From assembly GCF_030209755.1 (NCBI RefSeq), contig NZ_JARVRH010000006.1:62001-126000 (forward strand): DNA of 64,000 nt. Reading direction: 5' to 3'. The translations under genes were made by a program, and so were the position numbers. Of the stretch, positions 36,515 to 48,626 are shown in pieces (within the stretch, counting starts at the first letter, position 1; each line of letters starts with the position of its first letter). Source of the DNA: Arthrobacter sp. efr-133-TYG-118. Its GTDB lineage: Bacteria > Actinomycetota > Actinomycetes > Actinomycetales > Micrococcaceae. The notes below the pieces were generated by a model. The model worked only from the letters and a program-made list of their open reading frames with translations, had not been told where the DNA came from and did no database searches.

Positions 36515-37897
36515 ATGGTGGACGCATCAACAGCCAACTCGCAGGAGAATGTGGCCGACGCATTCCTACAAGGTGGAGCCTCGCTCCGCAACGCCGCCGG
36601 GCCGTACTTCGGCTCCTACGGCGGACGCTGGATGCCCGAGTCCCTCATCGCCGCCCTGGATGAAGTCGAGGACACGTTCGAGAAAGCCAAGGCCGACCCT
36701 GAGTTCCTTGCCCAGCTGAAGGACCTGAACAAGAACTACTCGGGCCGTCCGTCGCTGCTCACGGAGGCCAAGCGTTTCTCTCAGCACGCCGGCGGCGCGC
36801 GCATCTTCCTCAAGCGCGAAGACCTGAACCACACCGGATCCCACAAGATCAACAACGTCCTCGGCCAGGCTTTGCTTGCGAAGCGCATGGGCAAGACCCG
36901 TGTCATCGCCGAGACCGGCGCCGGACAGCACGGCGTTGCCAGCGCCACCGCTGCTGCGTTGCTCGGACTGGAATGCGTCGTCTACATGGGCGCCGAAGAT
37001 TGCCGCCGCCAGGCACTCAACGTGGCCCGCATGCAGCTCCTGGGCGCCACAGTGGTTCCCGTGACCAACGGATCGCAAACGCTTAAGGACGCCATCAACG
37101 ACGCCCTCCGCGACTGGGTTTCCAATGTGGACACCACCCACTACCTGCTGGGCACCGCGGCGGGTGCGCACCCGTTCCCGGCGATGGTGCGTTTCTTCCA
37201 CGAGGTCATCGGGGAGGAAGCCCGCGCCCAGATCCTGGAGCAGACCGGCAAACTTCCAGACGCCGTCTGTGCCTGCATCGGCGGCGGTTCCAATGCCATC
37301 GGCATCTTCCACAGCTTCCTGGACGACGCCTCCGTGAAGATCTACGGCTTCGAAGCCGGCGGCGACGGGGTCGAAACAGGACGCCACGCCGCCGCCATCA
37401 CCCTCGGACGCCCCGGCGTGCTGCACGGTGCCCGCTCCTACCTCATGCAGGACGAAGACGGCCAGACCATCGAGTCCCACTCGATTTCCGCAGGCCTCGA
37501 CTACCCGAGCGTCGGTCCGGAGCACTCCTACCTCGCGGACATCGGCCGCGTCACGTACGAGCCCATCACGGACACCGAAGCCATGGACGCGTTCCGCCTG
37601 CTCTGCCGGACGGAAGGCATCATCCCCGCCATCGAGTCCTCGCACGCCCTCGCCGGTGCCATCAAAGTGGGCAAACTCCTCACCGAAGGCAAGGAAAACC
37701 CGGCCGACACGGTCATCATCGTGAACCTGTCCGGGCGCGGTGACAAGGACGTGGAAACGGCCGCCGCGTGGTTCGACATGTTGGATGAAGACGGCAACGT
37801 CAAGGGCACTACCCTCTCCACGCGCAAACCCAAAGGCCCGTCCGAACGCAGCAACCTTGAGATCAGCATTGAAGAAGCAAGCGAGGACCAGAACTGA
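36515..37897 (+). CDS. trpB: tryptophan synthase beta chain
   Basis: A 460-residue PLP enzyme joining indole and serine. The PLP lysine is in [17 protein letters not shown] and the glycine loop [10 protein letters not shown] are complete. ATG 36515 is preferred to GTG 36506 because AGGACGG sits eight bases upstream. The C-terminus has about 45 extra polar residues after the core. Its TGA shares a base with the trpA ATG. Confidence 0.96.
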   Translation: MVDASTANSQENVADAFLQGGASLRNAAGPYFGSYGGRWMPESLIAALDEVEDTFEKAKADPEFLAQLKDLNKNYSGRPSLLTEAKRFSQHAGGARIFLKREDLNHTGSHKINNVLGQALLAKRMGKTRVIAETGAGQHGVASATAAALLGLECVVYMGAEDCRRQALNVARMQLLGATVVPVTNGSQTLKDAINDALRDWVSNVDTTHYLLGTAAGAHPFPAMVRFFHEVIGEEARAQILEQTGKLPDAVCACIGGGSNAIGIFHSFLDDASVKIYGFEAGGDGVETGRHAAAITLGRPGVLHGARSYLMQDEDGQTIESHSISAGLDYPSVGPEHSYLADIGRVTYEPITDTEAMDAFRLLCRTEGIIPAIESSHALAGAIKVGKLLTEGKENPADTVIIVNLSGRGDKDVETAAAWFDMLDEDGNVKGTTLSTRKPKGPSERSNLEISIEEASEDQN

Positions 37898-38709
37898 TGA
37901 CTGAGCAGATGACCAGCAAGTCCGCGGCCGCGATCGACCGCGCGAAGGCGCAAGGCCGGGCCGCGCTGATCGGATACCTGCCGGCAGGCTACCCGGACGT
38001 TCAGTCAAGCATCGACGCCGGCATTGCCATGGCGCGCAACGGCGCGGACCTTATTGAAATCGGCATCCCGTACTCGGACCCCGTCATGGACGGCGCTGTC
38101 ATCCAGGCCGCGACCACAGAGGCCATCGCCAACGGTTTCCGCGTCGCCAGCGTCTTCGACGTAGTAGCGGGCATCACGGCAGCCACCGACGCCGCCGTGC
38201 TGGTCATGACCTACTGGAACCCGGTAATGCGCATGGGCGTCGACGAGTTCTCACGCAGGCTGGCGGAGGCCGGGGGAGCCGGACTCATCACGCCGGACCT
38301 CATTCCGGACGAGGCTGCCGAATGGTTCGCGGCATCGGACAAATACGGACTCGACCGGGTCTTCCTCGTGGCACCGTCGTCTACCCCGGAACGCCTGGCC
38401 ATGACAGTGGAGGCGAGCCGCGGCTTCGTCTACGCCGTCTCCATCATGGGCGTGACCGGAACGCGGCAGTCTGTCAGCAGCAGCGCGGAAAAGCTTGTCG
38501 CCGACACCCATGCGGCCGGTGCCGAGCGGGTCTGCGTCGGGCTCGGAGTCTCCAACGCAGACCACGTCCGCGAGATTGCGGCATACGCCGACGGCGTGAT
38601 CGTCGGTACCGCGTTGGTCGCGGCCATCCGGGACGGCGGCGTTGACGCCGTCGCGCAACTCACCAAGAACCTCAGCGCCGGCCTTGGCCGTGCAACAGCG
38701 CAGGCCTAG
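37897..38709 (+). CDS. trpA: tryptophan synthase alpha chain
   Basis: A 270-residue TIM barrel that cleaves indole glycerol phosphate. Catalytic Glu is in L-I-E-I-G-I-P-Y-S-D-P and the Asp in the same segment; G-V-T-G-T-R and G-L-G-V-S are the phosphate loops. Overlaps trpB by one base (TGATG), as expected for subunits of one complex. Confidence 0.96.
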   Translation: MTEQMTSKSAAAIDRAKAQGRAALIGYLPAGYPDVQSSIDAGIAMARNGADLIEIGIPYSDPVMDGAVIQAATTEAIANGFRVASVFDVVAGITAATDAAVLVMTYWNPVMRMGVDEFSRRLAEAGGAGLITPDLIPDEAAEWFAASDKYGLDRVFLVAPSSTPERLAMTVEASRGFVYAVSIMGVTGTRQSVSSSAEKLVADTHAAGAERVCVGLGVSNADHVREIAAYADGVIVGTALVAAIRDGGVDAVAQLTKNLSAGLGRATAQA

Positions 38710-38728
38710 AAAAGGAAAAGCGTAGACA

Positions 38729-39946
38729 ATGCAGAGTCTCCTCCACGTCGCGGCAATGGCTCCCATGAGCATTCCGAGCCCCTCATGGTCCGGATTTGAT
38801 ATTCCGCTGCCGTGGGGGACTCTCCGTATCCATGCGTACGCCCTGTGCATTCTTCTCGGCATCATCCTGGGCCTGTGGCTCACCGCCGTGCGCTGGAAGC
38901 GCCGCGGCACCCCCGAAGGCAGCCTGTGGGACATCGCCATCTGGGCGATCCCCTTCGGCATTGTGGGCGGCCGCCTCTACCACGTCATCTCCTCGCCGGA
39001 CGCGTACTTCGGCCCGGGCTTCAACGGCACCGGCGACCTCTCCCTGATCCCGCAGATCTGGCGGGGCGGCCTGGGCATCTGGGGTGCCGTGGTTCTCGGC
39101 GTTGTCGGTGCCTGGCTCGGCTGCCGCCGTTCCGGCGTCAAGCTGACCGCCTTCCTCGACGCCGCGGCCCCCGGGCTCCTGCTGGCGCAAGCGATCGGGC
39201 GTTGGGGCAACTGGTTCAACCAGGAACTCTTCGGCGGACCCACCACCTTGCCATGGGGCCTTCAGATAGACCCGAACAGCCCCAATTTTCCGGCCGGAAT
39301 GCCGAGTGACACCCTGTTCCACCCGACGTTCCTTTACGAATCCCTCTGGAACATCATCGGCGTCGTGGTCCTCCTGGTCCTGGACCGCCGCTTCCATTTC
39401 CGCCGCGGCAGGCTCTTCTGGCTGTACGCCATCTACTACACGCTTGGCCGCGTCTGGATCGAAGCGTTGCGGATCGACGATGCCGAACAGATCAACCTCT
39501 TCGGCATCACCACGCGTCTCAACGTATGGACCAGCATCTTCGTCTTCGTCGCAGCGCTCATCATCTTCCTCGTCCTGAGCCTGCGCGGCAGGCCGGAGCC
39601 GGACACCGCGTACCTTCCCGGTAGGGAACCGGCCGCGGTGACCGCCGGAGAGGATGACGCCGCCACGGCTGACTCAAGTGCCCGGGACGATGAGACGACC
39701 GCTCCTGAGACGAACAGCACAATTGTGACCGATACGAAGGCCCATGATACGGACGGATCTGTCTCAGATACCGGTGCGCATGGTAATCTCCGGAATAACC
39801 AAAGCGATCTGGGCCATACTGCTGAGCCTACGGAAATGGCCGAGGAGTCACATGCCGGCGTCACGTCGGATTCGGGCTCCGCGTCCACCGAAACCACCGC
39901 CAGCAGCGCCCCCGGATCCGGGCCGGAAGCTGGCAGCACCAAGTAG
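38729..39946 (+). CDS. lgt: prolipoprotein diacylglyceryl transferase
   Basis: A 405-residue membrane enzyme that transfers diacylglyceryl to the lipobox Cys of prolipoproteins. Seven transmembrane helices occupy residues 20-290; the Lgt signature G-R-W-G-N-W-F-N-Q-E-L-F-G and H-P-T-F-L-Y-E-S are present. The last about 115 residues are a disordered Ser/Thr/Asp/Glu-rich tail, found in actinobacterial Lgt but longer than the E. coli enzyme. Last gene of the hisI-trp operon. The 261 bases to gltB hold only a possible -10 (TACAAT, 40103). Confidence 0.93.
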   Translation: MQSLLHVAAMAPMSIPSPSWSGFDIPLPWGTLRIHAYALCILLGIILGLWLTAVRWKRRGTPEGSLWDIAIWAIPFGIVGGRLYHVISSPDAYFGPGFNGTGDLSLIPQIWRGGLGIWGAVVLGVVGAWLGCRRSGVKLTAFLDAAAPGLLLAQAIGRWGNWFNQELFGGPTTLPWGLQIDPNSPNFPAGMPSDTLFHPTFLYESLWNIIGVVVLLVLDRRFHFRRGRLFWLYAIYYTLGRVWIEALRIDDAEQINLFGITTRLNVWTSIFVFVAALIIFLVLSLRGRPEPDTAYLPGREPAAVTAGEDDAATADSSARDDETTAPETNSTIVTDTKAHDTDGSVSDTGAHGNLRNNQSDLGHTAEPTEMAEESHAGVTSDSGSASTETTASSAPGSGPEAGSTK

Positions 39947-40207
39947 CCAGCGCTACGGCACAGGGGAACCGGGCTACCGCCCAGAGGCCCCCGGCCACAG
40001 CGTCGTGGCACCTTGGCAGTCGCCCGGCAGCACACAGAGGCTCCGCGGTCAAGCTTGGGTCAGGGACATGCGTAACTGTTCGTTGCGTCTTGCCCGCTGA
40101 CCTACAATTTCAAGTAACTAGCGCTTTGTTATGCCCGTCACACGGCAGGCAAGGTGGGGCCAACGTTGTCCCTTCCATTCGCACGATCTCGAGGAAGGAC
40201 GTCTTCA

Positions 40208-43200
40208 ATGACCCATCTTCATAACCCAAGCTGGTCCGAATCAGTCGAACCGCAGGGTGCCATCTCGCCCTTCAAGCGTTTCGCTGCGCTCCCGGAAGCC
40301 CAGGGACTCTACAACCCTGACCAGGAGAAGGACGCTTGTGGCCTGGCCATTATCGCCACGCTGCGTGGTGAACCCGGCTATGACATCGTGGAAGCGGCCC
40401 TGACTGCCCTGCGCAACCTTGAACACCGGGGCGCCGTGGGCGCCGACGAAGGCACGGGCGACGGCGCCGGGCTCCTCATGCAGGTTCCGGACGAATTCTT
40501 CCGGGCCGTCACTGAGTTCGAGCTCCCCGCACCCGGCCAATACGTCGTGGGCACCGCGTTCCTGCCGGCTGAAACCCGCGAAGCCGAGACCGCGAAGGCC
40601 GGCATCGAGGCGCTTGCAATAGATGAAGGCCTGACAGTTCTTGGCTGGCGTGAAGTGCCGGTAGTCGGGGACCTGGTCGGCGCCATGGCCCGTGCCTGCA
40701 TGCCTTACTTCGCACAGCCCTTCCTTGCTTCCGCCACTGGCGAAGTGCTGGATCGGAATGAACTGGATTCCCGGGCATGGCGTGTCCGCAAGCGTGCCCA
40801 GAACAAGTTCGGCGTCTACTTCCCGTCGCTGTCCTCGCGCACCATCGTGTACAAGGGCATGTTGACCACCGCCCAGCTGGAGCCGTTCTACCCGGATCTC
40901 TCGGACAAGCGCTTCAAGACCAAGCTGGCCATCGTGCACTCCCGCTTCTCCACGAACACGTTCCCGTCATGGCCGCTTGCCCAGCCCTTCCGCACCATCG
41001 CCCACAACGGTGAAATCAACACCGTCAAGGGCAACCGGAACTGGATGCGGGCGCGCCAGTCCCAGCTCGCGAACCCGCTGCTGGGCGATTCCCCGGAGGA
41101 GTTGTACCCCATCTGCACGCCGGGTGCCTCGGACTCCGCGTCCTTCGATGAGGTTGCCGAGCTGCTCTGGCTTTCCGGGCGGCCCATCACGCACTCGATC
41201 ATGATGATGATTCCCGAGGCGTGGGAAAACCACGCCACGATGGATCCTGCCCGCCGCGCCTTCTACGAGTACCACTCGCTGCTCATGGAGCCGTGGGACG
41301 GTCCGGCTGCAGTGTCCTTCACCGACGGCAACCTCGTTGGTGCAACCCTTGACCGCAATGGCCTGCGCCCCGGCCGTTACTGGATCACCGAAGATGGCCT
41401 GATCATCTTCGCTTCCGAAGTCGGCGTGATCGAGGTCGAGCCTGCCAAGGTGGTCAAGAAGGGCCGTGTTTCGCCGGGCAAGATGTTCCTGGTGGACACC
41501 GAAGCCGGTCGCATCATCGACGACGCCGAGGTCAAGGCCGAGGTGGCCGCAGCCAACCCTTGGGCTGAATGGGTCAAGGACAACCTGATCGACCTCAACG
41601 AGCTTCCCGAGCGCGAGCACGTGCTGCACACGGCTGCGTCCGTGAACATCCGCCAGCGGACTTTCGGCTACACCACCGAGGAACTGAAGATCCTCCTGGG
41701 GCCGATGGCCCGCACCGGGGCCGAACCGCTCGGCGCCATGGGCTCCGACACCCCGGTTGCCGTGCTGTCCAAGCGCCCGCGTTTGCTGTTCGACTACTTC
41801 GTGCAGTCCTTCGCCCAGGTCACCAACCCGCCCCTGGACGCGATCCGCGAAGAGCTCGTTACCTCGCTGAAGTGCGCCATCGGCCCCAACGGCAACCTTC
41901 TCGACGTCGGGCAGGTCCGCCAGCCGCAGATCTCCCTGCCGTTCCCGGTGATCAACAACGACCAGCTCGCCAAGATCGCCAACATCGAGAACGCCGACGG
42001 CGACAAGGTCGCCATGAAGGTCCGCGGACTATACCGTCCGGAGGGCGGCGAAGCAGCACTCCGGAGCCGCCTGACCGAAATCTGCGAGCAGGTTTCCGGC
42101 GCGATCAACCGCGGCGTGCAGTACATCGTGCTGTCCGACCGCGACTCCAACGCGCAGTGGGCCCCGATCCCCTCCCTGCTGCTCGTCAGCGCGGTACACC
42201 ACCACTTGCTCCGCAGCGCCAACCGCACCAAGACCGCCTTGGTGGTCGAGGCCGGCGACGTCCGCGAAACGCACCACGTGGCAGTGCTCGTGGGCTTCGG
42301 CGCTTCCGCCGTGAACCCGTACCTGGCGATGGAATCCGTGGAACAGCTCATCAGCACCGGCGAAGTCGTTGGTGTGACTCCCGAGGACGGCGTCTACAAC
42401 CTCATCAAGGGCCTCGGCAAGGGCGTCCTCAAGATCATGTCCAAGATGGGCATTTCCACGGTGGCCTCGTACACCGGCGCCCAGACTTTCGAAGCCCTCG
42501 GCCTGTCCCAGGACCTCGTGGACGAATTCTTCTCCGGCACCCACTCCCAGCTGGGCGGTGTCGGCCTGGACGTCATTGCCGCCGAAGTTTCCGCGCGCCA
42601 CCAGATGGCGTACCCGGAAGGCGGCATTGAGCAGCCCCACCGTCCGCTCCTCGGTGGCGGCGAATACCAGTGGCGCCGCGACGGCGAACCGCACCTCTTC
42701 AACCCGGAGACAGTGTTCCGGCTGCAGCACGCCACGCGCGAACGCCGCTACGACATCTTCAAGTCATACACCAAGGGAATCGACGACCAGTCCGAGAACC
42801 TCATGACCCTCCGTGGGCTCTTGAAGTTCAAGGACAGCCTGCGCCCCGCGGTGCCGCTTGAAGAGGTTGAGCCGGTTTCCAGCATCGTGAAGCGCTTCTC
42901 CACCGGAGCGATGAGCTATGGCTCCATCTCCAAGGAAGCCCACGAAACGCTCGCGATCGCCATGAACCGGCTGGGCGCCAAGTCCAACACCGGTGAAGGC
43001 GGCGAAGATGTGGACCGCCTGCTGGACACGGAGCGCCGCTCCGCCATCAAGCAGATTGCCTCCGGCCGTTTCGGCGTGACCAGCCTGTACCTGACCAACG
43101 CCGAGGACATCCAGATCAAGATGGCCCAGGGTGCCAAGCCCGGTGAAGGCGGCCAGCTGATGGCGCAGAAGGTCTACCCCTGGGTAGCCCGGACCCGCCA

Positions 43201-44821
43201 CTCGACCCCCGGCGTCGGGCTCATTTCCCCGCCCCCGCACCACGACATCTACTCGATCGAGGATCTCGCGCAGCTCATCTACGACGCCAAGCGGGCCAAT
43301 CCCTCGGCGCGCGTTCACGTGAAGCTGGTTTCCGAAGTCGGGATCGGCACGGTGGCGTCCGGCGTCACCAAGGCGAAGGCCGACGTCGTGCTCGTTTCAG
43401 GGCACGACGGCGGAACCGGCGCCTCGCCGCTGAACTCGCTCAAGCACGCGGGTGTCCCGTGGGAGCTCGGCCTCGCCGAGACCCAGCAGACGCTCATGCT
43501 CAACGGGCTCCGCGACCGCGTCGTGGTTCAGGTGGACGGCCAGCTCAAGACTGGCCGGGACGTTATCATCGCTGCGCTGCTGGGTGCCGAGGAGTACGGC
43601 TTCGCGACGGCGCCACTGGTGGTGTCCGGCTGCATCATGATGCGGGTCTGCCACCTCGATACCTGCCCGGTCGGCGTCGCAACCCAGAACCCGGAGCTCC
43701 GCTCGCGCTTCAACGGCAAGCCCGAGTTTGTGGTCAACTTCTTCGAATTCCTTGCCGAGGAAGTCCGTGAGCTGCTTGCCGAACTTGGATTCCGCAGCCT
43801 CGAAGAGGCCATCGGGCACGCCGAGGTCCTGGACACCCGGGAAGCGATCGACCACTGGAAGGCCGAGGGACTCGACCTCGACCCGATCCTCCACGGCCTC
43901 GAGTTCGACGACGACGTTCCCCTGCGGAACCTCACCGGCCAGAACCACGAGCTCGACAAGCACTTCGACCAGCGCCTCATCGGCATGGCCGCAGAGGCTT
44001 TGAGCGACCGCACGCCGGTGAAGATCGCCGTCGACGTCATCAACACGGACCGTTCCGTCGGCACCATGCTGGGGCACGTCGTGACCAAGACCTTCGGCAT
44101 CGATGTGCTCGCCACCGACACGATCGACATCACGCTGAAGGGCACCGCCGGGCAGTCGCTCGGCGCCTTCCTTCCGGCAGGCATTACCCTGCGCATGTTC
44201 GGCGACTCCAACGACTACGTCGGCAAGGGACTCTCCGGTGGACGCATCATCGTCCGCCCGGACCGCACCAACGTTTTCCAGGCGGAACGCAACGTCATCG
44301 CCGGCAACGTGATCGGCTACGGGGCCACGAGTGGTGAAATGTTCCTGCGTGGCCAGGTGGGCGAACGCTTCCTGGTACGCAACTCGGGGGCCACTGCCGT
44401 CGTTGAAGGCATCGGTGACCATGGCTGCGAGTACATGACCGGCGGCCAGACGCTGATCATCGGCCGTACCGGCCGCAACTTCGGTGCCGGCATGTCCGGT
44501 GGTACTGCCTACGTGCTGGACCTCCAGCCCGCCCGGGTCAACAAGCAGGCCTTGGATTCAGGGGAGCTGCAGCTGCTTGAGCTTGACGACGAGGACCGCA
44601 CCATCGTCCACGGACTCCTGGTCAAGCACCTGGAAGAAACCGAATCCGTCCTTGCGGGCCGCTTGCTCGAAAACTTCGATGACACAGCCGCCCGCATCAC
44701 CAAAGTTCTGCCGCGCGACTACGCCGCAGTCCTGCAAACCCGCCTCGACGCTATCGAAGAGGGCCTTGATCCCGATGGCGAAGAAGTATGGTCTCGAATC
44801 CTGGAGGTAACCGGTGGCTGA
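40208..44821 (+). CDS. gltB: glutamate synthase, large subunit
   Basis: A 1537-residue enzyme making glutamate from glutamine and 2-oxoglutarate. The N-terminal glutaminase has its nucleophile in D-A-C-G-L-A-I, to be exposed by loss of a propeptide of about 40 residues. The FMN domain, the 3Fe-4S cysteines C-x5-C-x4-C in [12 protein letters not shown], and the Gly-rich C-terminal beta-helix follow. ATG 40208 fits the family start; GAGGAAGG lies upstream. Overlaps gltD by eight bases. Confidence 0.96.
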   Translation: MTHLHNPSWSESVEPQGAISPFKRFAALPEAQGLYNPDQEKDACGLAIIATLRGEPGYDIVEAALTALRNLEHRGAVGADEGTGDGAGLLMQVPDEFFRAVTEFELPAPGQYVVGTAFLPAETREAETAKAGIEALAIDEGLTVLGWREVPVVGDLVGAMARACMPYFAQPFLASATGEVLDRNELDSRAWRVRKRAQNKFGVYFPSLSSRTIVYKGMLTTAQLEPFYPDLSDKRFKTKLAIVHSRFSTNTFPSWPLAQPFRTIAHNGEINTVKGNRNWMRARQSQLANPLLGDSPEELYPICTPGASDSASFDEVAELLWLSGRPITHSIMMMIPEAWENHATMDPARRAFYEYHSLLMEPWDGPAAVSFTDGNLVGATLDRNGLRPGRYWITEDGLIIFASEVGVIEVEPAKVVKKGRVSPGKMFLVDTEAGRIIDDAEVKAEVAAANPWAEWVKDNLIDLNELPEREHVLHTAASVNIRQRTFGYTTEELKILLGPMARTGAEPLGAMGSDTPVAVLSKRPRLLFDYFVQSFAQVTNPPLDAIREELVTSLKCAIGPNGNLLDVGQVRQPQISLPFPVINNDQLAKIANIENADGDKVAMKVRGLYRPEGGEAALRSRLTEICEQVSGAINRGVQYIVLSDRDSNAQWAPIPSLLLVSAVHHHLLRSANRTKTALVVEAGDVRETHHVAVLVGFGASAVNPYLAMESVEQLISTGEVVGVTPEDGVYNLIKGLGKGVLKIMSKMGISTVASYTGAQTFEALGLSQDLVDEFFSGTHSQLGGVGLDVIAAEVSARHQMAYPEGGIEQPHRPLLGGGEYQWRRDGEPHLFNPETVFRLQHATRERRYDIFKSYTKGIDDQSENLMTLRGLLKFKDSLRPAVPLEEVEPVSSIVKRFSTGAMSYGSISKEAHETLAIAMNRLGAKSNTGEGGEDVDRLLDTERRSAIKQIASGRFGVTSLYLTNAEDIQIKMAQGAKPGEGGQLMAQKVYPWVARTRHSTPGVGLISPPPHHDIYSIEDLAQLIYDAKRANPSARVHVKLVSEVGIGTVASGVTKAKADVVLVSGHDGGTGASPLNSLKHAGVPWELGLAETQQTLMLNGLRDRVVVQVDGQLKTGRDVIIAALLGAEEYGFATAPLVVSGCIMMRVCHLDTCPVGVATQNPELRSRFNGKPEFVVNFFEFLAEEVRELLAELGFRSLEEAIGHAEVLDTREAIDHWKAEGLDLDPILHGLEFDDDVPLRNLTGQNHELDKHFDQRLIGMAAEALSDRTPVKIAVDVINTDRSVGTMLGHVVTKTFGIDVLATDTIDITLKGTAGQSLGAFLPAGITLRMFGDSNDYVGKGLSGGRIIVRPDRTNVFQAERNVIAGNVIGYGATSGEMFLRGQVGERFLVRNSGATAVVEGIGDHGCEYMTGGQTLIIGRTGRNFGAGMSGGTAYVLDLQPARVNKQALDSGELQLLELDDEDRTIVHGLLVKHLEETESVLAGRLLENFDDTAARITKVLPRDYAAVLQTRLDAIEEGLDPDGEEVWSRILEVTGG

Positions 44822-46271
44822 TCCACGCGGATTTCTGAAAGTCCGGCAGCGCGAGACGCAGCCACGCCGTCCTGTTCCCGTCCGCATCATGGACTGGAAA
44901 GAAGTCTATGAAGCCCAGGACAAGGGCGTGCTCAAGAGCCAGGCAGGCCGCTGCATGGACTGCGGCGTTCCGTTCTGCCACCAGGGCTGCCCCTTGGGGA
45001 ACCTCATCCCCGAGTGGAACGACCTCACGTGGCGCGGCAAGGGCGAGGAAGCGATCGAGCGCCTGCACGCGACGAACAACTTTCCGGAGTTCACCGGCCG
45101 TTTGTGTCCTGCGCCGTGTGAAGCATCCTGTGTCCTGGGCATCAACCAGCCCGCTGTGACCATCAAGCAGGTTGAAGTTTCGATCATCGACGACGCTTTC
45201 GAAAACGGCTGGGTACAACCCCTTCCGCCGGCGCGTCTCTCCGGCAAGACGGTCGCCGTCGTCGGCTCCGGCCCCGCAGGGCTTGCAGTCGCACAGCAGC
45301 TGACGCGCGTCGGACACACGGTGGCCGTCTACGAGCGCGACGACAAGATCGGGGGACTGCTGCGCTACGGCATCCCCGATTTCAAGATGGAAAAGGAACA
45401 GGTCGACCGCCGCGTCGAGCAGATGAAGGCCGAGGGCACCCGCTTCCGCACGGGTGTTGCGGTCGGAAGCGACGTGACGTGGGAGCAGTTGCGCCGCCGT
45501 TACGATTCGGTGGTGATCGCCACCGGTGCCACCGTTCCTCGCGACCTTCCCATCCCGGGCCGCGGCCTCGAAGGCATCCACTTCGCCATGGATTACCTGG
45601 TCCCCGCCAATCGCGTGGTTGCCGGTGAAACCGTGGAGGGCCAGATCGATGCCAAGGGCAAGCACGTGATCATCCTCGGTGGCGGCGACACCGGCGCCGA
45701 CTGCCTCGGCACGGCACACCGCCACGGCGCCGCGTCCGTCACCACCCTCGCCATCGGCAAGCAGCCGCCGCTTGAGCGCGCCTCGCACCAGCCGTGGCCG
45801 ACGTTCCCCACGCTCTTCGAAGTTGCCAGCGCACATGAAGAGGGCGGCGAACGCACCTACCTCGCCTCGACCGTTGAATTTGTGGGCGAAAACGGCAAGC
45901 TCACAGGGGTCAAGGTGGCCGAGACCGAGTTCGTGGACGGCAAGCGCCTGCCGAAGGCCGGTACGGAACGCATCATTCCCGCCGACCTGGTCTTCCTGTC
46001 GCTCGGCTTCACGGGTGCGGAACCTGCCGGTATCACCGAACAGGTCAGCGCAGAATTCGACGGCCGCGGCAACGTGGCCCGAGACGGGTACTACATGACC
46101 AACACCGAGGGGGTCTTCGTGGCAGGCGATGCCGGCCGCGGGCAGTCCTTGATTGTCTGGGCTATCGCCGAAGGCCGCGCCTGCGCTGCCGCCGTCGACA
46201 AGTACCTCATGGGCAGCACCATTCTTCCCGCGCCGGTGGCTCCCACCGACCGGGCTATAGCGGTCCTCTAA
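44814..46271 (+). CDS. gltD: glutamate synthase, small subunit
   Basis: A 485-residue FAD/NADPH oxidoreductase feeding electrons to GltB. N-terminal cysteine groups [10 protein letters not shown]3-C-P-L and C-P-A-P-C-x3-C bind two 4Fe-4S clusters; G-S-G-P-A-G-L-A (FAD) and G-G-G-D-T-G-A-D-C (NADPH) follow. GTG start at 44814 with GGAGG in front, inside the gltB end. Confidence 0.96.
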   Translation: MADPRGFLKVRQRETQPRRPVPVRIMDWKEVYEAQDKGVLKSQAGRCMDCGVPFCHQGCPLGNLIPEWNDLTWRGKGEEAIERLHATNNFPEFTGRLCPAPCEASCVLGINQPAVTIKQVEVSIIDDAFENGWVQPLPPARLSGKTVAVVGSGPAGLAVAQQLTRVGHTVAVYERDDKIGGLLRYGIPDFKMEKEQVDRRVEQMKAEGTRFRTGVAVGSDVTWEQLRRRYDSVVIATGATVPRDLPIPGRGLEGIHFAMDYLVPANRVVAGETVEGQIDAKGKHVIILGGGDTGADCLGTAHRHGAASVTTLAIGKQPPLERASHQPWPTFPTLFEVASAHEEGGERTYLASTVEFVGENGKLTGVKVAETEFVDGKRLPKAGTERIIPADLVFLSLGFTGAEPAGITEQVSAEFDGRGNVARDGYYMTNTEGVFVAGDAGRGQSLIVWAIAEGRACAAAVDKYLMGSTILPAPVAPTDRAIAVL

Positions 46272-46328
46272 GGACCGGCGCACGACGCTTTCCCAACTCC
46301 AACTGCAGCACACTACTAGGGTAGGTAT

Positions 46329-47828
46329 ATGAGACGCGCAAAAATCGTGGCAACGTTCGGACCGGCAATTTCCAGCTTTGACAACACCCTCGCGGTGCTG
46401 GAAGCCGGCGTCGACGTCGCCCGCATGAACATGAGCCATGGCGACTACTCGGTACACGACACCACGTACGAGAACGTCCGCAAAGCCGCCGCCCAGCTTC
46501 ACAAGCCGGTTGCCATCATGGCTGACCTGCAGGGCCCGAAGATCCGCCTGGGTCGATTTGTCGACGGCCCCCACGAACTCGCCGTCGGTGACACTTTCAC
46601 CATCACCACCGAGGACGTCCCGGGTACCAAGGACATCTGCTCCACCACGCTCAAGAGCCTGACCGAAGACGTCAACATCGGTGACGCACTGCTGATCGAT
46701 GACGGCAAGGTTGCCCTTCGCGCCATCGATGTTGACGACGTCAAGGTGGTTGCTACGGTGACCGTCGGCGGCTGGGTCTCCAACAACAAGGGCATCAACC
46801 TGCCCGGCGTTGCCGTCAACGTCCCCGCACTGAGCGAAAAGGACGAGGACGATCTCCGCTGGGCCATGAAGCGCGGTGTTGATTTGGTGGCATTGTCCTT
46901 CGTCCGTGATGCGTCCGACATCAAGCGCGTGCACGAAATCATGGACGAAGAGGGCCGCCGCGTGCCGGTCATCGCCAAGATCGAGAAGCCTCAGGCAGTG
47001 GACCAGCTCCACGAAATCATCGACGCCTTCGACGCCATCATGGTTGCCCGTGGCGACCTTGGCGTGGAACTCCCGCTCGAGGAAGTGCCGATCGTCCAGA
47101 AGCGCGCCATTGAACTGGCCCGCCGTTGGGCCAAGCCGGTCATCGTGGCCACCCAGGTGCTCGAATCGATGATCGACAACCCGCGCCCGACCCGCGCCGA
47201 GGCTTCGGACTGCGCCAACGCAGTGCTCGACGGCGCCGACGCAGTCATGCTTTCGGGCGAGACGAGCGTGGGCAAGTTCCCGATCGAGACGGTCAAGACC
47301 ATGGCACGTATCATCGAGTCCACCGAAGAGCACGGTCTTGAGCGCGTTCCTCCGCTCGGTACCAAGCCCAAGACCCGCGGTGGCGCCATCACGCGTGCTG
47401 CCGTCGAAATCGCCGACCAGCTGGACGCTAAGTACATCTGTACTTTCACCCAGTCCGGCGACTCGGCCCGCCGACTGTCCCGCCTGCGTCCTGTCAAGCC
47501 GGTTTTCGCCTTCACCCCGGTGGAGCACGTCTGGAACCAGCTGGCTCTGACCTGGGGCATCCAGCCCGTCCTGGTCCCGATGGTGGGCCACACTGACGCC
47601 ATGACGGCCCAGGTGGACCGCAGCCTCCTCGAGATGAAGATCGTAGAGAACGGCGACCTCGTGGTCATCGCGGCCGGTTCGCCTCCCGGACAGGCTGGTT
47701 CCACGAACTCGCTCAAGGTCCACAAGGTGGGCGACCTCGCGGACACCTCCCGCGTGGAAGAGGCCGCAGCCCGCAAGGAAAAGGTCGGACCGTGGCCGGA
47801 AAAGAAGAAGGCCAAGTCGAAGGCCTGA
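46329..47828 (+). CDS. pyk: pyruvate kinase
   Basis: A 499-residue glycolytic kinase making ATP and pyruvate. R-M-N-M-S-H-G, D-L-Q-G-P-K-I-R and the catalytic I-A-K-I-E-K-P and M-V-A-R-G-D-L-G-V-E are intact; the C-terminal allosteric domain is present, followed by a short Lys-rich tail. Start ATG at 46329 after GGGTAGG. A clear terminator follows. Confidence 0.96.
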   Translation: MRRAKIVATFGPAISSFDNTLAVLEAGVDVARMNMSHGDYSVHDTTYENVRKAAAQLHKPVAIMADLQGPKIRLGRFVDGPHELAVGDTFTITTEDVPGTKDICSTTLKSLTEDVNIGDALLIDDGKVALRAIDVDDVKVVATVTVGGWVSNNKGINLPGVAVNVPALSEKDEDDLRWAMKRGVDLVALSFVRDASDIKRVHEIMDEEGRRVPVIAKIEKPQAVDQLHEIIDAFDAIMVARGDLGVELPLEEVPIVQKRAIELARRWAKPVIVATQVLESMIDNPRPTRAEASDCANAVLDGADAVMLSGETSVGKFPIETVKTMARIIESTEEHGLERVPPLGTKPKTRGGAITRAAVEIADQLDAKYICTFTQSGDSARRLSRLRPVKPVFAFTPVEHVWNQLALTWGIQPVLVPMVGHTDAMTAQVDRSLLEMKIVENGDLVVIAAGSPPGQAGSTNSLKVHKVGDLADTSRVEEAAARKEKVGPWPEKKKAKSKA

Positions 47829-47849
47829 TCTTTTCGGATTCAAGCAAGG

Positions 47850-47890
47850 GGAGGCTCCGCCGTTTGGCGGGGCCTCCTTTGACTTGTTTT
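47850..47890 (+). terminator. intrinsic terminator of pyk
   Basis: Stem GGAGGCTCCGCC / GGCGGGGCCTCC (12 bp with one G:T) with a GTTT loop, followed by TTTGACTTGTTTT, 21 bases after the pyk stop. Confidence 0.9.
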
Positions 47891-47974
47891 GGGGCCGGGT
47901 GGTTCGTGGGCGGCGCCGGGTGCTATCCGGGTGCGGCCATGGGCCCGGCTCCCCGTGTGCGAGCCGGGGACGAC

Positions 47975-48009
47975 GATGGGCGCCGCTTCCACCGGAAGCG
48001 GCGCCCATC
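47975..48009 (-). terminator. perfect 16-bp hairpin after the pdtaR-like gene
   Basis: GATGGGCGCCGCTTCC and its exact complement separated by three bases, 11 bases past the stop of the minus-strand regulator. No T-run, so a hairpin or attenuating end rather than a classic terminator. Confidence 0.65.
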
Positions 48010-48020
48010 GCGGGGGAGTG

Positions 48021-48626
48021 CTAGTTGACCTGGTTGATGATGGTTTCGGCGACCTCACGCATGCTGAGACGGCGGTCCATGGAGGTCTTCTGGATCCACC
48101 GGAATGCTTCCGGCTCCGTGAGACCCATCTTGGTGGTCAGGAGGCTCTTGGCGCGCTCCACAAGCTTGCGCGTGGCGAACTGCTCCTGGAGGTCGGACAC
48201 CTCGTTTTCGAGCGCCTTGATCTCCTCGTGCCGGGACAATGCGATCTCGATTGCGGGGATCAGGTCGGCCGGAGTGAAGGGCTTGACGACATAGGCCATG
48301 GCCCCGGCGTCGCGGGCGCGCTCCACGAGCTCCTTCTGGCTGAACGCCGTGAGGAGGACCACGGGGGCGATCCTCGCCTTGACGATCTTCTCCGCAGCAG
48401 AGATGCCGTCCATGACAGGCATCTTGACGTCCATGAGGACCAGATCCGGCTTCAGCTCTTCGGCCAGCTGGACTGCCTTCTCACCGTTGTCGGCCTCACC
48501 GACAACGTCGTAGCCTTCGCCCTTCAAGATCTCGATTATGTCCAGGCGGATGAGGGTCTCATCCTCTGCGACAACTACTCGGCGTGCCGGCTGGGATGCG
48601 GGCTTGGACTCCGTCTGTTCTGACAC
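48021..48626 (-). CDS. pdtaR: PdtaR-like response regulator with ANTAR RNA-binding domain
   Basis: A 201-residue two-domain regulator. The receiver domain (residues about 15-130) has acidic pocket V-A-E-D-E, phospho-Asp in L-V-L-M-D-V-K-M-P and Lys in V-V-K-P-F. The C-terminal ANTAR domain (about 140-198) carries the conserved aromatic/Ala pattern (K-S-L-L-T-T-K-M-G-L...A-F-R-W-I-Q) and would bind nascent RNA to prevent termination. The mycobacterial orthologue works with kinase PdtaS, which is not here. Confidence 0.9.
   Translation of the reverse strand: MSEQTESKPASQPARRVVVAEDETLIRLDIIEILKGEGYDVVGEADNGEKAVQLAEELKPDLVLMDVKMPVMDGISAAEKIVKARIAPVVLLTAFSQKELVERARDAGAMAYVVKPFTPADLIPAIEIALSRHEEIKALENEVSDLQEQFATRKLVERAKSLLTTKMGLTEPEAFRWIQKTSMDRRLSMREVAETIINQVN

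Noticed and set aside
44751..48008. Very long open frame (1085 codons) on the minus strand across gltD and pyk
   Set aside because: It is antisense to two clearly identified genes, has a composition typical of the complementary frame of high-GC codons, and contains no recognisable domain.
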